Shown here: piece after piece, positions 16,603 to 24,939 of the stretch
Layout of the letters: every line of letters begins with the position of its first letter
Numbering within the stretch: the stretch's first letter is position 1
Assembly: GCA_037968815.1 (NCBI GenBank)
Contig: JBBKWF010000001.1
Span: forward strand, 3,979-67,978
Source: Pseudopedobacter sp037968815
Lineage (GTDB): Bacteria > Bacteroidota > Bacteroidia > Sphingobacteriales > Sphingobacteriaceae
DNA: 64,000 bases
Direction: 5' to 3'
Position numbers and translations under genes: made by a program
Notes under the pieces: model-generated
The model's database searches: none
What the model saw: only the letters and a program-made list of their open reading frames with translations
Told to the model about the DNA's origin: nothing

Positions 16603-16622
16603 GAGTTTTTATTGAAAACAAC

Positions 16623-17849
16623 TTAATTATACAACAAGTACTTTTTACGCATTGTTTTATAAGCATCTAAATCTGTTGCCCAACTTGCTCTAATTTCTGC
16701 TTCTGTTTTTCCAGACTTAATTTGTTCCATTAAAACATCGTTTCCGGCTAATTTATTGAAAAACGGAGTGAAGAAGTTTTCCTTATCTGGGTAAGCTTGG
16801 TATAAATCAAGTATTAATTTAACATCCAATTGTTGAGCACTTCTTAACTTTTGGATATCTATTTCTCTAAAGTCAATTCCGTAACAAACTTGGTTTTCTA
16901 ACGGTGGGTTTTTACTCATTCCGTCAATACTTTTTGGAGTAAAGTTAAAATCGTATTTACCTTTCAATAAAGGACTGCCCAATACTTGAAACGGATAAGT
17001 AGTTCCTCTGCCTTGGCTAATATTTGTTCCTTCAAACATACATAAGCTTGGGTATAAATAAATAGAACGGTCGTTTGGTAGGTTTGGAGATGGTTTTTCT
17101 GGTAAAACATACTCCATGTCGTGAGTATAATTAGCATTTTTGATTACTGTTAAATCACATTTAGCACCATTTTTAAGCCATCCTTCACCATTCACCATTT
17201 GTGCAAATTCGCCACTAGTTAAACCATGTGCAATTGGAATTGCATGCATCCCCACGCCAGATTTAAACTTTGGGTCTAACATAGGTCCGTCTATCAAAGT
17301 TCCGTTTGGATTTGGTCTGTCTAATATAATTAACGGTACATTATTATCGGCGCAAGCTTGCATCACCCTTGCCATAGTAATGGTATAAGTGTAAAATCTA
17401 ACACCCACATCCTGAATATCAAAAATCATGATGTCTATATTTTTTAAATCATCCTTTGAAGGTGCTTTTTTTGCTCCATATAAGGATATTACTGGGAAAC
17501 CAGTTTTCTCATCGGTGTAATTGCCTACTTTTTCGCCCGCATCAGCAGTGCCTCTAAAGCCATGCTCGGGGCCAAAAATTGCTTTCACATCAACATTTAA
17601 GCTCTTTAGTGTATCTACCAAAGGCACATTGTCAATTTCTGCCGTTTGGTTAATTACCACACCCACTCTTTTCCCTTTTAAAAGGTGTAAGTATTTGTTG
17701 GTTTGGTCTGCACCTGTTAAAATTTTATCACTTGTAATTTCTTCATTGGAGTTTTCTACAGTTGGTTCTGCAGAACTTAGCACACGGCTACTGCAAGAAT
17801 TACAACTTAGCAGAACCAATATTGGTAAAAGTAGAGCGTAAGGTTTCAT
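16623..17849 (-). CDS. namZ: NamZ-type exo-beta-N-acetylmuramidase (DUF1343), lipoprotein
   Basis: The protein, 408 residues from the chosen start, matches the DUF1343 family. Its Bacillus member NamZ releases N-acetylmuramic acid from the non-reducing end of peptidoglycan fragments. Hallmarks are KRVGVVINQTAEI, AIFGPEHGFRGTADAGE, MIFDIQDVGVRFYTYTITM, LDRPNPNG and EGTNISQGRGTTYPFQVLG. The start at 17849 was chosen because it begins a lipoprotein signal peptide (MKPYALLLPILVLLSC); a longer frame upstream to 17915 is lysine-rich and probably untranslated. The location is predicted to be periplasmic and membrane-anchored. The likely role is cell-wall recycling or foraging. Confidence 0.93.
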   Translation of the reverse strand: MKPYALLLPILVLLSCNSCSSRVLSSAEPTVENSNEEITSDKILTGADQTNKYLHLLKGKRVGVVINQTAEIDNVPLVDTLKSLNVDVKAIFGPEHGFRGTADAGEKVGNYTDEKTGFPVISLYGAKKAPSKDDLKNIDIMIFDIQDVGVRFYTYTITMARVMQACADNNVPLIILDRPNPNGTLIDGPMLDPKFKSGVGMHAIPIAHGLTSGEFAQMVNGEGWLKNGAKCDLTVIKNANYTHDMEYVLPEKPSPNLPNDRSIYLYPSLCMFEGTNISQGRGTTYPFQVLGSPLLKGKYDFNFTPKSIDGMSKNPPLENQVCYGIDFREIDIQKLRSAQQLDVKLILDLYQAYPDKENFFTPFFNKLAGNDVLMEQIKSGKTEAEIRASWATDLDAYKTMRKKYLLYN

Positions 17850-17927
17850 AATTTTTAAAGTAAACATATTTTCTGTTTTTATTTTAATGGTTGCATATTT
17901 GCGAATCATAAACATAAGAAAAAGCTC

Positions 17928-19148
17928 TTGAATTTAGGATTATTTATCGCCAAACGTATCTCATTACAAGCCGAACGGACGTTTTCTAAACTAATTGTGC
18001 GTATTGCAATTGTTGGAATTATGCTGGGCTTAGGCGTAATGATTTTATCTGTAGCTATTGTAAAAGGCTTTAAATCAGAAATTAGAGAGAAAGTTAGAGG
18101 CTTTAACGGTGATATTCAGTTTGTCAAATACGATTTAAATTCATCGTTTGAGAACACTCCCTTTAATATTGATCATAATAGTTTAGATAATGTAAAAAAA
18201 ATAGACGGCGTTGTTCATGTGGTTCCTTTTGCCAATAAACCAGGCATTATAAAGGCAAACAACGAAGTGGAAGGTGTGATTTTAAAAGGTGTTGATAGCA
18301 CTTATGACTGGAATTATTTCAAGAATATTTTAACCACCGGCAAAACGATTGATTTTTCTGATTCGGTAAACACAGAAAGACAAATTATAGTTTCTGAAGT
18401 GCTGGCCAAACGTTTAAACCTAAAAGTAGGCGACGATTTTCTGATGTATTTTGTACAGGAATCTTTACGGAAACGGAAGTTTGAGATTGTCGGGATTTAT
18501 AATACTGGGGTAGAGGAGGTTGACAAAACCTATGTAATTGGCGATATTTCTTTGATTAGAAAACTCAATAAATGGACTGATGACCAAGTAGGAGGGTACG
18601 AAGTAAGGATAAACGACTTTCCGACGATAGATCAATTTACTTATCAGTTGAGTGATTTTGTTCCGCCAGAAATTAAAACGGTGAGCGTAAAGGATAATTA
18701 CCCTATTATTTTCGACTGGCTTTCTTTATTGGATGTTAATGCGCAGGTGATTTTATTTCTGATGTTGATTGTTGCCGTAATTAATATGATTTCTGCACTG
18801 TTGATTATGATTTTAGAGCGTACCAACATGATTGGACTATTAAAAGCATTAGGAGAAACCAATTGGGGAGTGCGTAAAATATTTCTTTATAATGCAGTCT
18901 ATTTAGTGGGGATTGGTATGTTGCTTGGGAATATTTTTGGAATAGGTTTAGGTGTTTTACAGCAACAAACTCATTTTTTTACTTTAGACGAAGCTTCGTA
19001 CTATATGAAGTTTATTCCTGTACAGCTCGAAATTGCAGATATATTGATGATTAATGCTGGTACGTTGTTAGTTTGTCTTTTAGTGCTGTTAATCCCGTCT
19101 TTATTGGTTACCCGTATTTCACCGGTTAAGGCTATAGGTTTTAAATAA
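17928..19148 (+). CDS. ABC transporter permease of the LolC/LolE (FtsX) type
   Basis: The 406-residue product has the four-helix MacB/FtsX architecture. Helix 1 is at about residues 22-45 (IVRIAIVGIMLGLGVMILSVAIVKGFK), followed by a periplasmic core domain to about residue 265. Three C-terminal helices follow (about 270-300, 315-345 and 365-398), with LERTNMIGLLKALGETN as the coupling segment. This layout matches lipoprotein-releasing permeases LolC/E, which extract lipoproteins from the inner membrane with LolD. No ATPase gene is adjacent. The only suitable start is the TTG at 17928, since the next methionine falls inside helix 1. It is divergent from namZ. Confidence 0.9.
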   Translation: MNLGLFIAKRISLQAERTFSKLIVRIAIVGIMLGLGVMILSVAIVKGFKSEIREKVRGFNGDIQFVKYDLNSSFENTPFNIDHNSLDNVKKIDGVVHVVPFANKPGIIKANNEVEGVILKGVDSTYDWNYFKNILTTGKTIDFSDSVNTERQIIVSEVLAKRLNLKVGDDFLMYFVQESLRKRKFEIVGIYNTGVEEVDKTYVIGDISLIRKLNKWTDDQVGGYEVRINDFPTIDQFTYQLSDFVPPEIKTVSVKDNYPIIFDWLSLLDVNAQVILFLMLIVAVINMISALLIMILERTNMIGLLKALGETNWGVRKIFLYNAVYLVGIGMLLGNIFGIGLGVLQQQTHFFTLDEASYYMKFIPVQLEIADILMINAGTLLVCLLVLLIPSLLVTRISPVKAIGFK

Positions 19149-19267
19149 GGGTTTCTGCGGTTCTATAAAATCGAAACGGTAAAGTGCTAAGGGAGGTTAT
19201 CTGATTTTTCACTTTGATTCTCTTTCTCTTAAACTTCTAGGTGGCAATTTTGGCCTTACCGCACAGA

Positions 19268-19353
19268 CTTGCCTGCCCTTATGCCGGGCAATGGCAAATA
19301 CTTTTTTTCCGCAAAAAAGTATTCAAAAAACTCTCGCCTGCGTCGCTTGCTAC
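19268..19353 (+). repeat. Dispersed intergenic repeat, copy 1
   Basis: This 86-base stretch recurs in inverted orientation at 30970-31055 with only a few mismatches. It contains an internal stem TACTTTTTT/AAAAAAGTA around CCGC and a small TGCCC/GGGCA palindrome. The surrounding spacer (19149-19797, about 650 bases) holds no credible gene. A second, diverged fragment of the same kind, with GCGCAGGCGAGAG and GCGGAAAAAAGT, lies at about 19625-19720 in inverted orientation. Confidence 0.8.
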
Positions 19354-19797
19354 AAAAGTATGTGCTCCACTTCTTCATCACATCCGCAACCGCCAAGGGC
19401 GAAAATAACTTCAATTAAGGTCTGTGCTTGATGAGATGGAATATTCGAAAATCACGTTGTTTCGGTTCCAAAACAAACAGTCAGAGGCCGTCATTTGCCA
19501 AATAGCTTTTGTAAGAGCGCCCGTATGATAAGCTAAAAGCACAACCTTCTGTAAACCGATAAATTCGCCCTTGGCATTTGCGGTATAGGTAAAGAAGGTA
19601 AAACCACTTCCTTTAATAGCAAAGGGCGCAGGCGAGAGTTTATTCAATTTGTTTATTGTTTTTTTAAGGCTTTCATGTGTTCGCTTCGCTCGGGTTTGGT
19701 GACTTTTTGCGGAAAAAAGTTACTAGCCCTTCCGGCGGCAATGAGCCGGGGAGATGCTCAATTTTATGATGTTGTTTTCTTTAAGATAAAAGGCTCT

Positions 19798-21123
19798 TTA
19801 CTTCCCGAAATTCAATTTAAAACTAATGCCACCCGAACCAATTTCTAAATCTTGATTACCAAAACTAGCGATTGGGTATTTTAAGAAAGGTTCAACTGAA
19901 ATGCTGTTCTTGCTGCTTACCGGGTATAAAATCCCGAATGAAAAATTAAGTGTCCGGGCAAATTGGAAATTACTGAAAGCACCCTCATTATCTTCGTCTA
20001 CATCTCTTAAGACGGTAGTAGTTGGCGCACTGGTAAGTGAATAATTGATAACCGACAGATCATTGACATAACTTTGGTTAAGTAGACTGTAGGAGCTAAT
20101 TCCAGTCGAGACAAAGCTTTTAACTTTACCTAGCGGAATCTTATATTTTAAGTTTATCGGGATATCAAAACCTATCAATTTAGCACTTGTTTTTATTGCT
20201 TCGGCCACAGTAATACTTTGCTTACTCAGCTGCGATACCAAAGTGGTTGGAGACACAGGACTAGCAAAGTCTTGTGAAGTCATCCCCTGTTGTGAACCTT
20301 GATAAATTGCACTTTGCCTGTTAATACTTATCCCCGAATTTACACTTAAACGCTTACTTAACTTCAACTCCGATAAAACCCCGATACCCAGGTTTAAATC
20401 CTCGTTAACTCCTGAAGATGTAAAGCTATAATAGGTGTTGGCATCAACTGCGAAATTGAATTTACTATCGTTCTTTTTCTTAGTTTCTTTCTCTTCTGAA
20501 ATTGCAGTTTTAGGAATGTTTGGTGTGCTATTTAAAAGTGCTGTATTAAAAGCCAAATACTCTTGGCTATTAACTTTTTGGATGCTTTTATCTTCTAAAC
20601 TTTGTTTAGCAATTAATAACTCAGGCTGTTTATACTCAGTGTTAAAGTTGCTGATCGCTATATCATCGGTATTAATTATATCAAGCTGAGGTCTTTCGGA
20701 TATAGCAGTAAAACTAGCGATATCTTCAAAAGGTTCTTCTTGTTTTAAAACCGGTTGAGTTTCATTTTTAACTGAACGTGGCGAAACTGGTTTTTTCTGT
20801 TTTAAAAGAGCAGCAGAGCCTAAAGAACTTTCTTCAGTGCTTTTTAAAACAGGCTGTGGTGGTGTTGTTCTTATTGTATTTTGAGAGATGTTATTACTGT
20901 TCTCCGTTTGTATAACTTCCGTTGTGCTAATGTTAAAAAGCCACAATAAAGCCAAAGCAGCGGCAATACCGCTTGGTAAGCCGAACCAAAAAATTAACCC
21001 ACGTTTTTTCTTGTTTTTTTGTGCTTTAAACTTCTCCCAACCATCATCAGCCATTAAATCATCGTAATGATCAAATGTATCTCTAATGTGGTTTCTTAAA
21101 GTTTTATCAAATTGCTCGTTCAT
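19798..21123 (-). CDS. Dual membrane-spanning anti-sigma-like protein with C-terminal beta-barrel
   Basis: This 441-residue protein has three parts. A cytoplasmic N-terminus of about 40 residues (RNHIRDTFDHYDDLMADDGWEKFKAQKNKKKRG) precedes one inner-membrane helix at about 43-65 (LIFWFGLPSGIAAALALLWLF). A long low-complexity linker follows to about residue 220. The C-terminus, about 220-441, has alternating beta-strands typical of PorT/OmpA-like outer-membrane barrels and ends in the strand GGISFKLNFGK. Its start overlaps the end of an ECF sigma gene by 17 bases. This is the architecture reported for Dma anti-sigma factors of Bacteroides, which bridge both membranes. The assignment is by architecture and synteny. 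Confidence 0.85.
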   Translation of the reverse strand: MNEQFDKTLRNHIRDTFDHYDDLMADDGWEKFKAQKNKKKRGLIFWFGLPSGIAAALALLWLFNISTTEVIQTENSNNISQNTIRTTPPQPVLKSTEESSLGSAALLKQKKPVSPRSVKNETQPVLKQEEPFEDIASFTAISERPQLDIINTDDIAISNFNTEYKQPELLIAKQSLEDKSIQKVNSQEYLAFNTALLNSTPNIPKTAISEEKETKKKNDSKFNFAVDANTYYSFTSSGVNEDLNLGIGVLSELKLSKRLSVNSGISINRQSAIYQGSQQGMTSQDFASPVSPTTLVSQLSKQSITVAEAIKTSAKLIGFDIPINLKYKIPLGKVKSFVSTGISSYSLLNQSYVNDLSVINYSLTSAPTTTVLRDVDEDNEGAFSNFQFARTLNFSFGILYPVSSKNSISVEPFLKYPIASFGNQDLEIGSGGISFKLNFGK

Positions 21124-21676
21124 AATTCAAATAAAAATGAGCGTTTACTAATTTTCTTAATTTCTCTTTTGCTCGTGATAAATAAACCCTAGAACTGCTA
21201 GAAGGCATTTCTAAGATATCCGAGATTTCTTCGTGTGTATAGCCGTCAATCTCGTAAAGGTTAAAAACAACCCTATGCATTTCGGGTAAAGCCTTTAGCA
21301 GCCCTAAAATTTCGTCGGCATTAATTTTACTGATGATGTTATGATTGTTGATCGGCTCTTCTGTATCCTCAATATCTAAAACATTAGCGTGTTTTAAATT
21401 TTTTCTTCGGTTATCAATCGCAGAGTTGACTACAATTTGCCTAAACCAAGGTTTTATCAAACGGTTATCTTCAAATGTTTTGATAGTTTTAAAAAGCTTG
21501 ATAAAAGCATCGTTCACCGCTTCTAAAGCATCGTCACGATTAATGCAATAACGTACACAAATAGCCATAGCATAAGCATAAAAACGTTTGTAAAGCATCT
21601 CTTGTGCCTTGGCATCGTCTTTTCTACATCGGTTAATTAACTCCTGCTCGCTATATTCGCTATAAGGTTTTCGCAT
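21107..21676 (-). CDS. ECF sigma-70 factor paired with the barrel protein
   Basis: The 189-residue product is an ECF sigma factor. Region 2 covers about residues 12-85, with AQEMLYKRFYAYAMAICVRYC, DDALEAVNDAFIKLFKTI and IKPWFRQIVVNSAIDNRR. Region 4 covers about 118-175, with ALPEMHRVVFNLYEIDGYTHEEISDILEMPSSSSRVYLSRAKEKLRKLV. The gene sits 14 bases behind a lipoprotein gene and overlaps the following gene by 17 bases, so sigma factor and partner are translationally coupled. In the Bacteroides parallel such sigma factors (Das) control envelope and vesicle functions. The target genes here are unknown. Confidence 0.93.
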   Translation of the reverse strand: MRKPYSEYSEQELINRCRKDDAKAQEMLYKRFYAYAMAICVRYCINRDDALEAVNDAFIKLFKTIKTFEDNRLIKPWFRQIVVNSAIDNRRKNLKHANVLDIEDTEEPINNHNIISKINADEILGLLKALPEMHRVVFNLYEIDGYTHEEISDILEMPSSSSRVYLSRAKEKLRKLVNAHFYLNYERAI

Positions 21677-21690
21677 TTAGCTAGTAATAC

Positions 21691-22143
21691 TTATTTTAAA
21701 ATAGTTAAGGTAGCAAAATTTGAGCCTTCGTTGTTTGTGCTGGGGTAAGGGTTTACCGCAAATAATACCGCTTTATAGTTTTTACTATTAAGTGTAAAGC
21801 TGAGTGTATCTGTTTTAGAGGTTTTTGTAGGGTCTATTTTTAATTTTAAACTTAGCGAGTCTTGCTGTTCTACGGCTAATAAATCAACATTTGCTTCTCC
21901 GGCCCAAACACACTGAACAAATTCGTCTTCTGGACATCGGCTATCTTCAATTTTAGTAACTGTAACCTTTAAACCGGTTAAAGTATCAGCACCAAACCAA
22001 ACGGATTCTGATGGTGCCAAGTCTGCTTTTAGACCAAAACCAATGATTTTACTGGTTTCAAGAGTTTTCTCACAGGCTATAAAAGATAGTAAGGCTAAAA
22101 TAATAGCCCCAAAAGTAAAGGATTGCTTATTGTTTAAATACAT
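21691..22143 (-). CDS. Hypothetical lipoprotein in the sigma-factor operon
   Basis: The 150-residue product has a lipoprotein signal peptide with lipobox LSFIAC. The mature domain is beta-rich and includes the conserved phrase DSRCPEDEFVQCVWAGEANVDL, a pair of cysteines around a W-A-G motif seen in small Bacteroidota lipoproteins of unknown function. It ends 14 bases before the start of the ECF sigma gene on the same strand. It could be a signal or cargo for the dual membrane-spanning system, which is an inference from position. Predicted location is the outer or inner membrane, facing the periplasm. Confidence 0.8.
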   Translation of the reverse strand: MYLNNKQSFTFGAIILALLSFIACEKTLETSKIIGFGLKADLAPSESVWFGADTLTGLKVTVTKIEDSRCPEDEFVQCVWAGEANVDLLAVEQQDSLSLKLKIDPTKTSKTDTLSFTLNSKNYKAVLFAVNPYPSTNNEGSNFATLTILK

Positions 22144-22197
22144 AACAGTCTTGCTTTAAATACCATTACGACTTAGATAAGCTAAACGATACAGTTG

Positions 22198-22995
22198 TTA
22201 CAGTTTTTTTGCTTCATTCCAGAAAACATCCATTTCTGTTAAGTTCATATCTTTTAAATCTTTGCCCATTCCACTTGCTTTTGACTCTAAATACTGAAAC
22301 CTTTTAATAAATTTTCGATTGGTTTTTTCTAAAGCATCTTCCGGATTGATGTTGATGAAACGGGCGTAGTTGATTAAGGAGAACAATAAATCTCCAAATT
22401 CTCCTTCTGCTTTTTCTTTATCTATTTCTTTACCATCTGCAACGTTAAACTCATCTTTAAACTCTTGTAGCTCTTCCTCCACTTTTTCCCAAACCTGTTC
22501 TTTTTTGTCCCAATCAAAACCTACACCTCTGGCTTTTTCTTGGATGCGAGAAGCTTTTACCAAAGCGGGTAGGGAAGAAGGTACTCCGCCCAAAACAGAC
22601 TTATTGCCTTCTTTCAGCTTAATTTGCTCCCAGTTTTGCTTTACCTGCTCTTCTGTTTCTGCAATAACATCGCTGTAAATATGTGGATGGCGATTAATTA
22701 GCTTTTCGCAGATGCCATTTAAAACATCAGCAATGTTAAAGTCGTTGGTTTCTGAACCAATTTTGGCGTAAAAAACCAAGTGCAACATTAAATCGCCCAG
22801 TTCTTTTCTGATTTCCTGCATATCGCCTTCTAAAATGGCATCAGAAAGTTCGTAGGTTTCCTCAATGGTAAGGTGGCGCAAGGTTTCTAAAGTTTGCTTT
22901 TTATCCCAAGGACATTGAGTTCTTAAATCGTCCATGATAGCTAAAAGGCGTTCAAAAGCTTGTGCTGGGTGTTGTTGTTGGTCAAAAACGTTCAT
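22198..22995 (-). CDS. mazG: Nucleoside triphosphate pyrophosphohydrolase MazG
   Basis: The 265-residue product is the duplicated MazG enzyme, which hydrolyses nucleoside triphosphates to monophosphates and pyrophosphate. The first MazG domain has CPWDKKQTLETLRHLTIEETYELSDAI and RKELGDLMLHLVFYAKI, carrying the E-E-x-x-E and E-x-x-D metal sites. The second has EVEEELQEFKDEF-like residues near 165-180 and EFGDLLFSLINYARF. Length and spacing are typical. The lipoprotein gene follows after 54 bases and might be cotranscribed. The function is housekeeping, guarding against aberrant nucleotides. Confidence 0.95.
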   Translation of the reverse strand: MNVFDQQQHPAQAFERLLAIMDDLRTQCPWDKKQTLETLRHLTIEETYELSDAILEGDMQEIRKELGDLMLHLVFYAKIGSETNDFNIADVLNGICEKLINRHPHIYSDVIAETEEQVKQNWEQIKLKEGNKSVLGGVPSSLPALVKASRIQEKARGVGFDWDKKEQVWEKVEEELQEFKDEFNVADGKEIDKEKAEGEFGDLLFSLINYARFININPEDALEKTNRKFIKRFQYLESKASGMGKDLKDMNLTEMDVFWNEAKKL

Positions 22996-23343
22996 TGATG
23001 GTAATTTTTGGTAAAGGTAATTATGTTTTTTTAACCTAGGGTGGTTTTAAACATTGAGTTAGTGGAGGTTTTTACAAAGGACGCAATTTTGGATGTTTTT
23101 ATTAACCACGGAGAACTCAGAGGTCACTGAGTTGGGAGGGGCAGGGTTGAGTTTACCGAGTTATTCCGAATGAGGTAGAAGGAAGGAATTTGTTTGTTTT
23201 TTATTCCTTTCTAAAAAGCAGTATTTCCCAAAATAAATTCATAACTAACATAGTTGCTTTATTCTTAATAATAATCTATTTTTAGGTTTATAAACCTAAG
23301 ATATTTAGAAAGTACATTAACTGTCGACTTGAATATCCCTTAG
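22996..23343. other. Spacer without a recognisable gene
   Basis: About 350 bases upstream of mazG and before the first REP-like hairpin. No reading frame of credible composition, no RNA gene and no strong terminator was seen. A short palindrome TTTAGGTTTATAAACCTAA lies at about 23281-23300. Confidence 0.6.
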
Positions 23344-23395
23344 TTTGGCGCAAGAATGAAGGGTGGGCAAAGCGAGCGAAGGTTTCTTGTGCCAT
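23344..23395 (+). repeat. REP-like hairpin R1
   Basis: TTTGGCGCAAG begins the element. GGCGCAAG (23347-23354) pairs with CTTGTGCC (23386-23393), with one G-T wobble. The same head sequence recurs inverted at 24884-24894 and directly at 25893-25903. It flanks the accessory patch upstream of the PD-(D/E)XK gene. Confidence 0.7.
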
Positions 23396-23495
23396 ATATC
23401 AAAAGAAAACTCAAGTTTACAACATCAATAAATGAGTAGGAAGTATATTTTACATGAGTGACATAGGAAGTCTATTATTAAATAAAAAATAAAAT

Positions 23496-24668
23496 ATGAG
23501 CGAAACAAATATTAAAGATTTTTTTAATACCGTAAGTAGTAAAGTTGAATTTATAGAACAAATAGATCAACTTTACTCAAGTAAATTGGCATTAAAATTC
23601 AACTCATTACATTTTCTTTCGTGGAATGAGAATAAAGTTTCCGAAATCTTAGCTTTTTTTATTAACCCTCATGCTGATCATCAGCAGGGAGATGTTTTTC
23701 TTAAACTCTTTATTAATTATTTTGATATTCATTTTCCTTATTCAGATGTTTCCAAGGTTTTAGTAAAGTTAGAAGAAACAACTTTAGAAAATAGACGTGT
23801 CGACATAGTTATATCTTATCGTGGTAATGAACAAATATTAGGTATAGAAAACAAAATATATCCTTGGACAAAAGATCAAGATGGGCAAGTTAAGGACTAT
23901 TTGCATTATCTAAAAAAAATGAGTACCAGTGGTAATTATCAACTTTTATATCTGGCACCCAAGTCAAAACAACTATCGGGACATAGTGTTGGTAGCGATT
24001 ATCAATTATACTTAGATAGCAAAGAGCTATTAATAATTAGTTATGAAGATCATATAATACCTCTTATGAGGCAATTTGCGACGCATGCAGGTAACGAAAG
24101 AGTACGGAGTTTTATTACAGATTTTGAATTGCGTCTTCGTGAAGAATACTTAGGAATAGACAATTTAACAGATATCAAAATGATAACAAACTATATAAAA
24201 GAGAGTACAGGGAATTTAAAAACTGCCTTTTCAATCTATAATAATCTAAACCAAGTTAAACTTGATTTAAAGGAAGAATTATTAAGACAAATGAAGGAGC
24301 TTGCTGACGAACTGAAGCTCGAGTTTAATAATGAGCACAAACATTTTATTTTGCCTCAACTAAAGGATACATGTGTTAAATATAATTATGAAATGAATGG
24401 TGTAATTTATGGAATAGTAAAACGGCCAGAATTTTATAATAGAAACTCTGATAGATTATCCTGCAACAAGTTAAAAGAATACTTACAGGTGAAATTTAAC
24501 ACTTCACAGTGGTGGCCACTCTATTTACTAAAATACCCAAGAATAGAGGTTGAAGAAGAATTTTGGATAGACATACTTGATGGAAGGTTTAAGGAGTTTA
24601 TGAGAGAATTTATTTTGAAAGTACAAGGTGCTCCTAGCGATATATTGAAAGAAATAGAATCAAGATAA
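23496..24668 (+). CDS. PD-(D/E)XK nuclease superfamily protein (PDDEXK_4-like)
   Basis: The 390-residue product has the restriction-endonuclease-like core. D103 lies in NRRVDIVISY, E118 and K120 in LGIENKIYPW, and the Q131-x-x-x-Y135 motif follows, matching the D...ExK plus QxxxY signature of PDDEXK_4 proteins. The N-terminal phrase NEQ-like FLSWNENKVSEILAFFINPHADHQQGDVFLKLFI is also typical of the family. The C-terminal 200 residues are an uncharacterised helical and mixed domain with tryptophans (SQWWPLYLL). No methyltransferase or helicase is adjacent, so it is not a classical restriction system. Proteins of this family are often found in defence islands. Its role here is unknown. Confidence 0.85.
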   Translation: MSETNIKDFFNTVSSKVEFIEQIDQLYSSKLALKFNSLHFLSWNENKVSEILAFFINPHADHQQGDVFLKLFINYFDIHFPYSDVSKVLVKLEETTLENRRVDIVISYRGNEQILGIENKIYPWTKDQDGQVKDYLHYLKKMSTSGNYQLLYLAPKSKQLSGHSVGSDYQLYLDSKELLIISYEDHIIPLMRQFATHAGNERVRSFITDFELRLREEYLGIDNLTDIKMITNYIKESTGNLKTAFSIYNNLNQVKLDLKEELLRQMKELADELKLEFNNEHKHFILPQLKDTCVKYNYEMNGVIYGIVKRPEFYNRNSDRLSCNKLKEYLQVKFNTSQWWPLYLLKYPRIEVEEEFWIDILDGRFKEFMREFILKVQGAPSDILKEIESR

Positions 24669-24674
24669 TTTTAA

Positions 24675-24824
24675 ATGAAAAAACTCAATAATAGTTTGGC
24701 TAATGAATCCATTAGTTAGGGTTTTGTAGATAAACAGGAAGATTATATCTATAGTAGTGCTAGAGATTATCACGGTCTACCGGGAAAGATTGAGCTGATT
24801 AAAATAGACCCAATAGTTTGTTAG
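24675..24824 (+). pseudogene. C-terminal remnant of a REP-associated tyrosine transposase (RAYT)
   Basis: The frame reads GFVDKQEDYIYSSARDYHGLPGKIEL..., closely matching the C-terminal signature of IS200-like RAYT proteins (G-x-V-x-x-x-E-D-Y-x-Y-S-S-A-x-x-Y). An in-frame TAG at 24717 precedes the conserved part, and the HUH catalytic domain is absent. Only about 35 conserved residues of the usual 180 or so remain. The REP-like hairpin R2 begins 18 bases after the stop, which is the normal neighbour of such a gene. Confidence 0.75.
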
Positions 24825-24841
24825 TATATAAAATTCGAAGT

Positions 24842-24897
24842 GGCGGATTCACAAGTAGCCAATTCAGGGGTCACGGCTTCATGCTTGCGCCAAAGTG
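24842..24897 (-). repeat. REP-like hairpin R2 (inverted)
   Basis: CTTGCGCCAAAG (24884-24895) is the reverse complement of the head of R1 and R3. A partial pairing arm CACAAG lies at 24850-24855. The element sits directly behind the transposase remnant, as expected for a REP flanking its own RAYT gene. Confidence 0.6.
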
Positions 24898-24939
24898 GGG
24901 TGTATTAGAGCTTTTATTTTTAAATAAGTAGAATGTAAA

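Noticed and set aside
19411..19647. A 78-codon minus-strand frame in the long spacer after the permease gene
   Set aside because: It overlaps dispersed repeat sequence and has no start context or recognisable domain. A similar frame overlaps the other copy of the repeat at 30805-31074.
23101..23140. Inverted-looking phrase ACTCAGAGGTCACTGAGT as a regulatory operator
   Set aside because: It is a short imperfect palindrome in an otherwise featureless spacer with no nearby promoter or gene to control.
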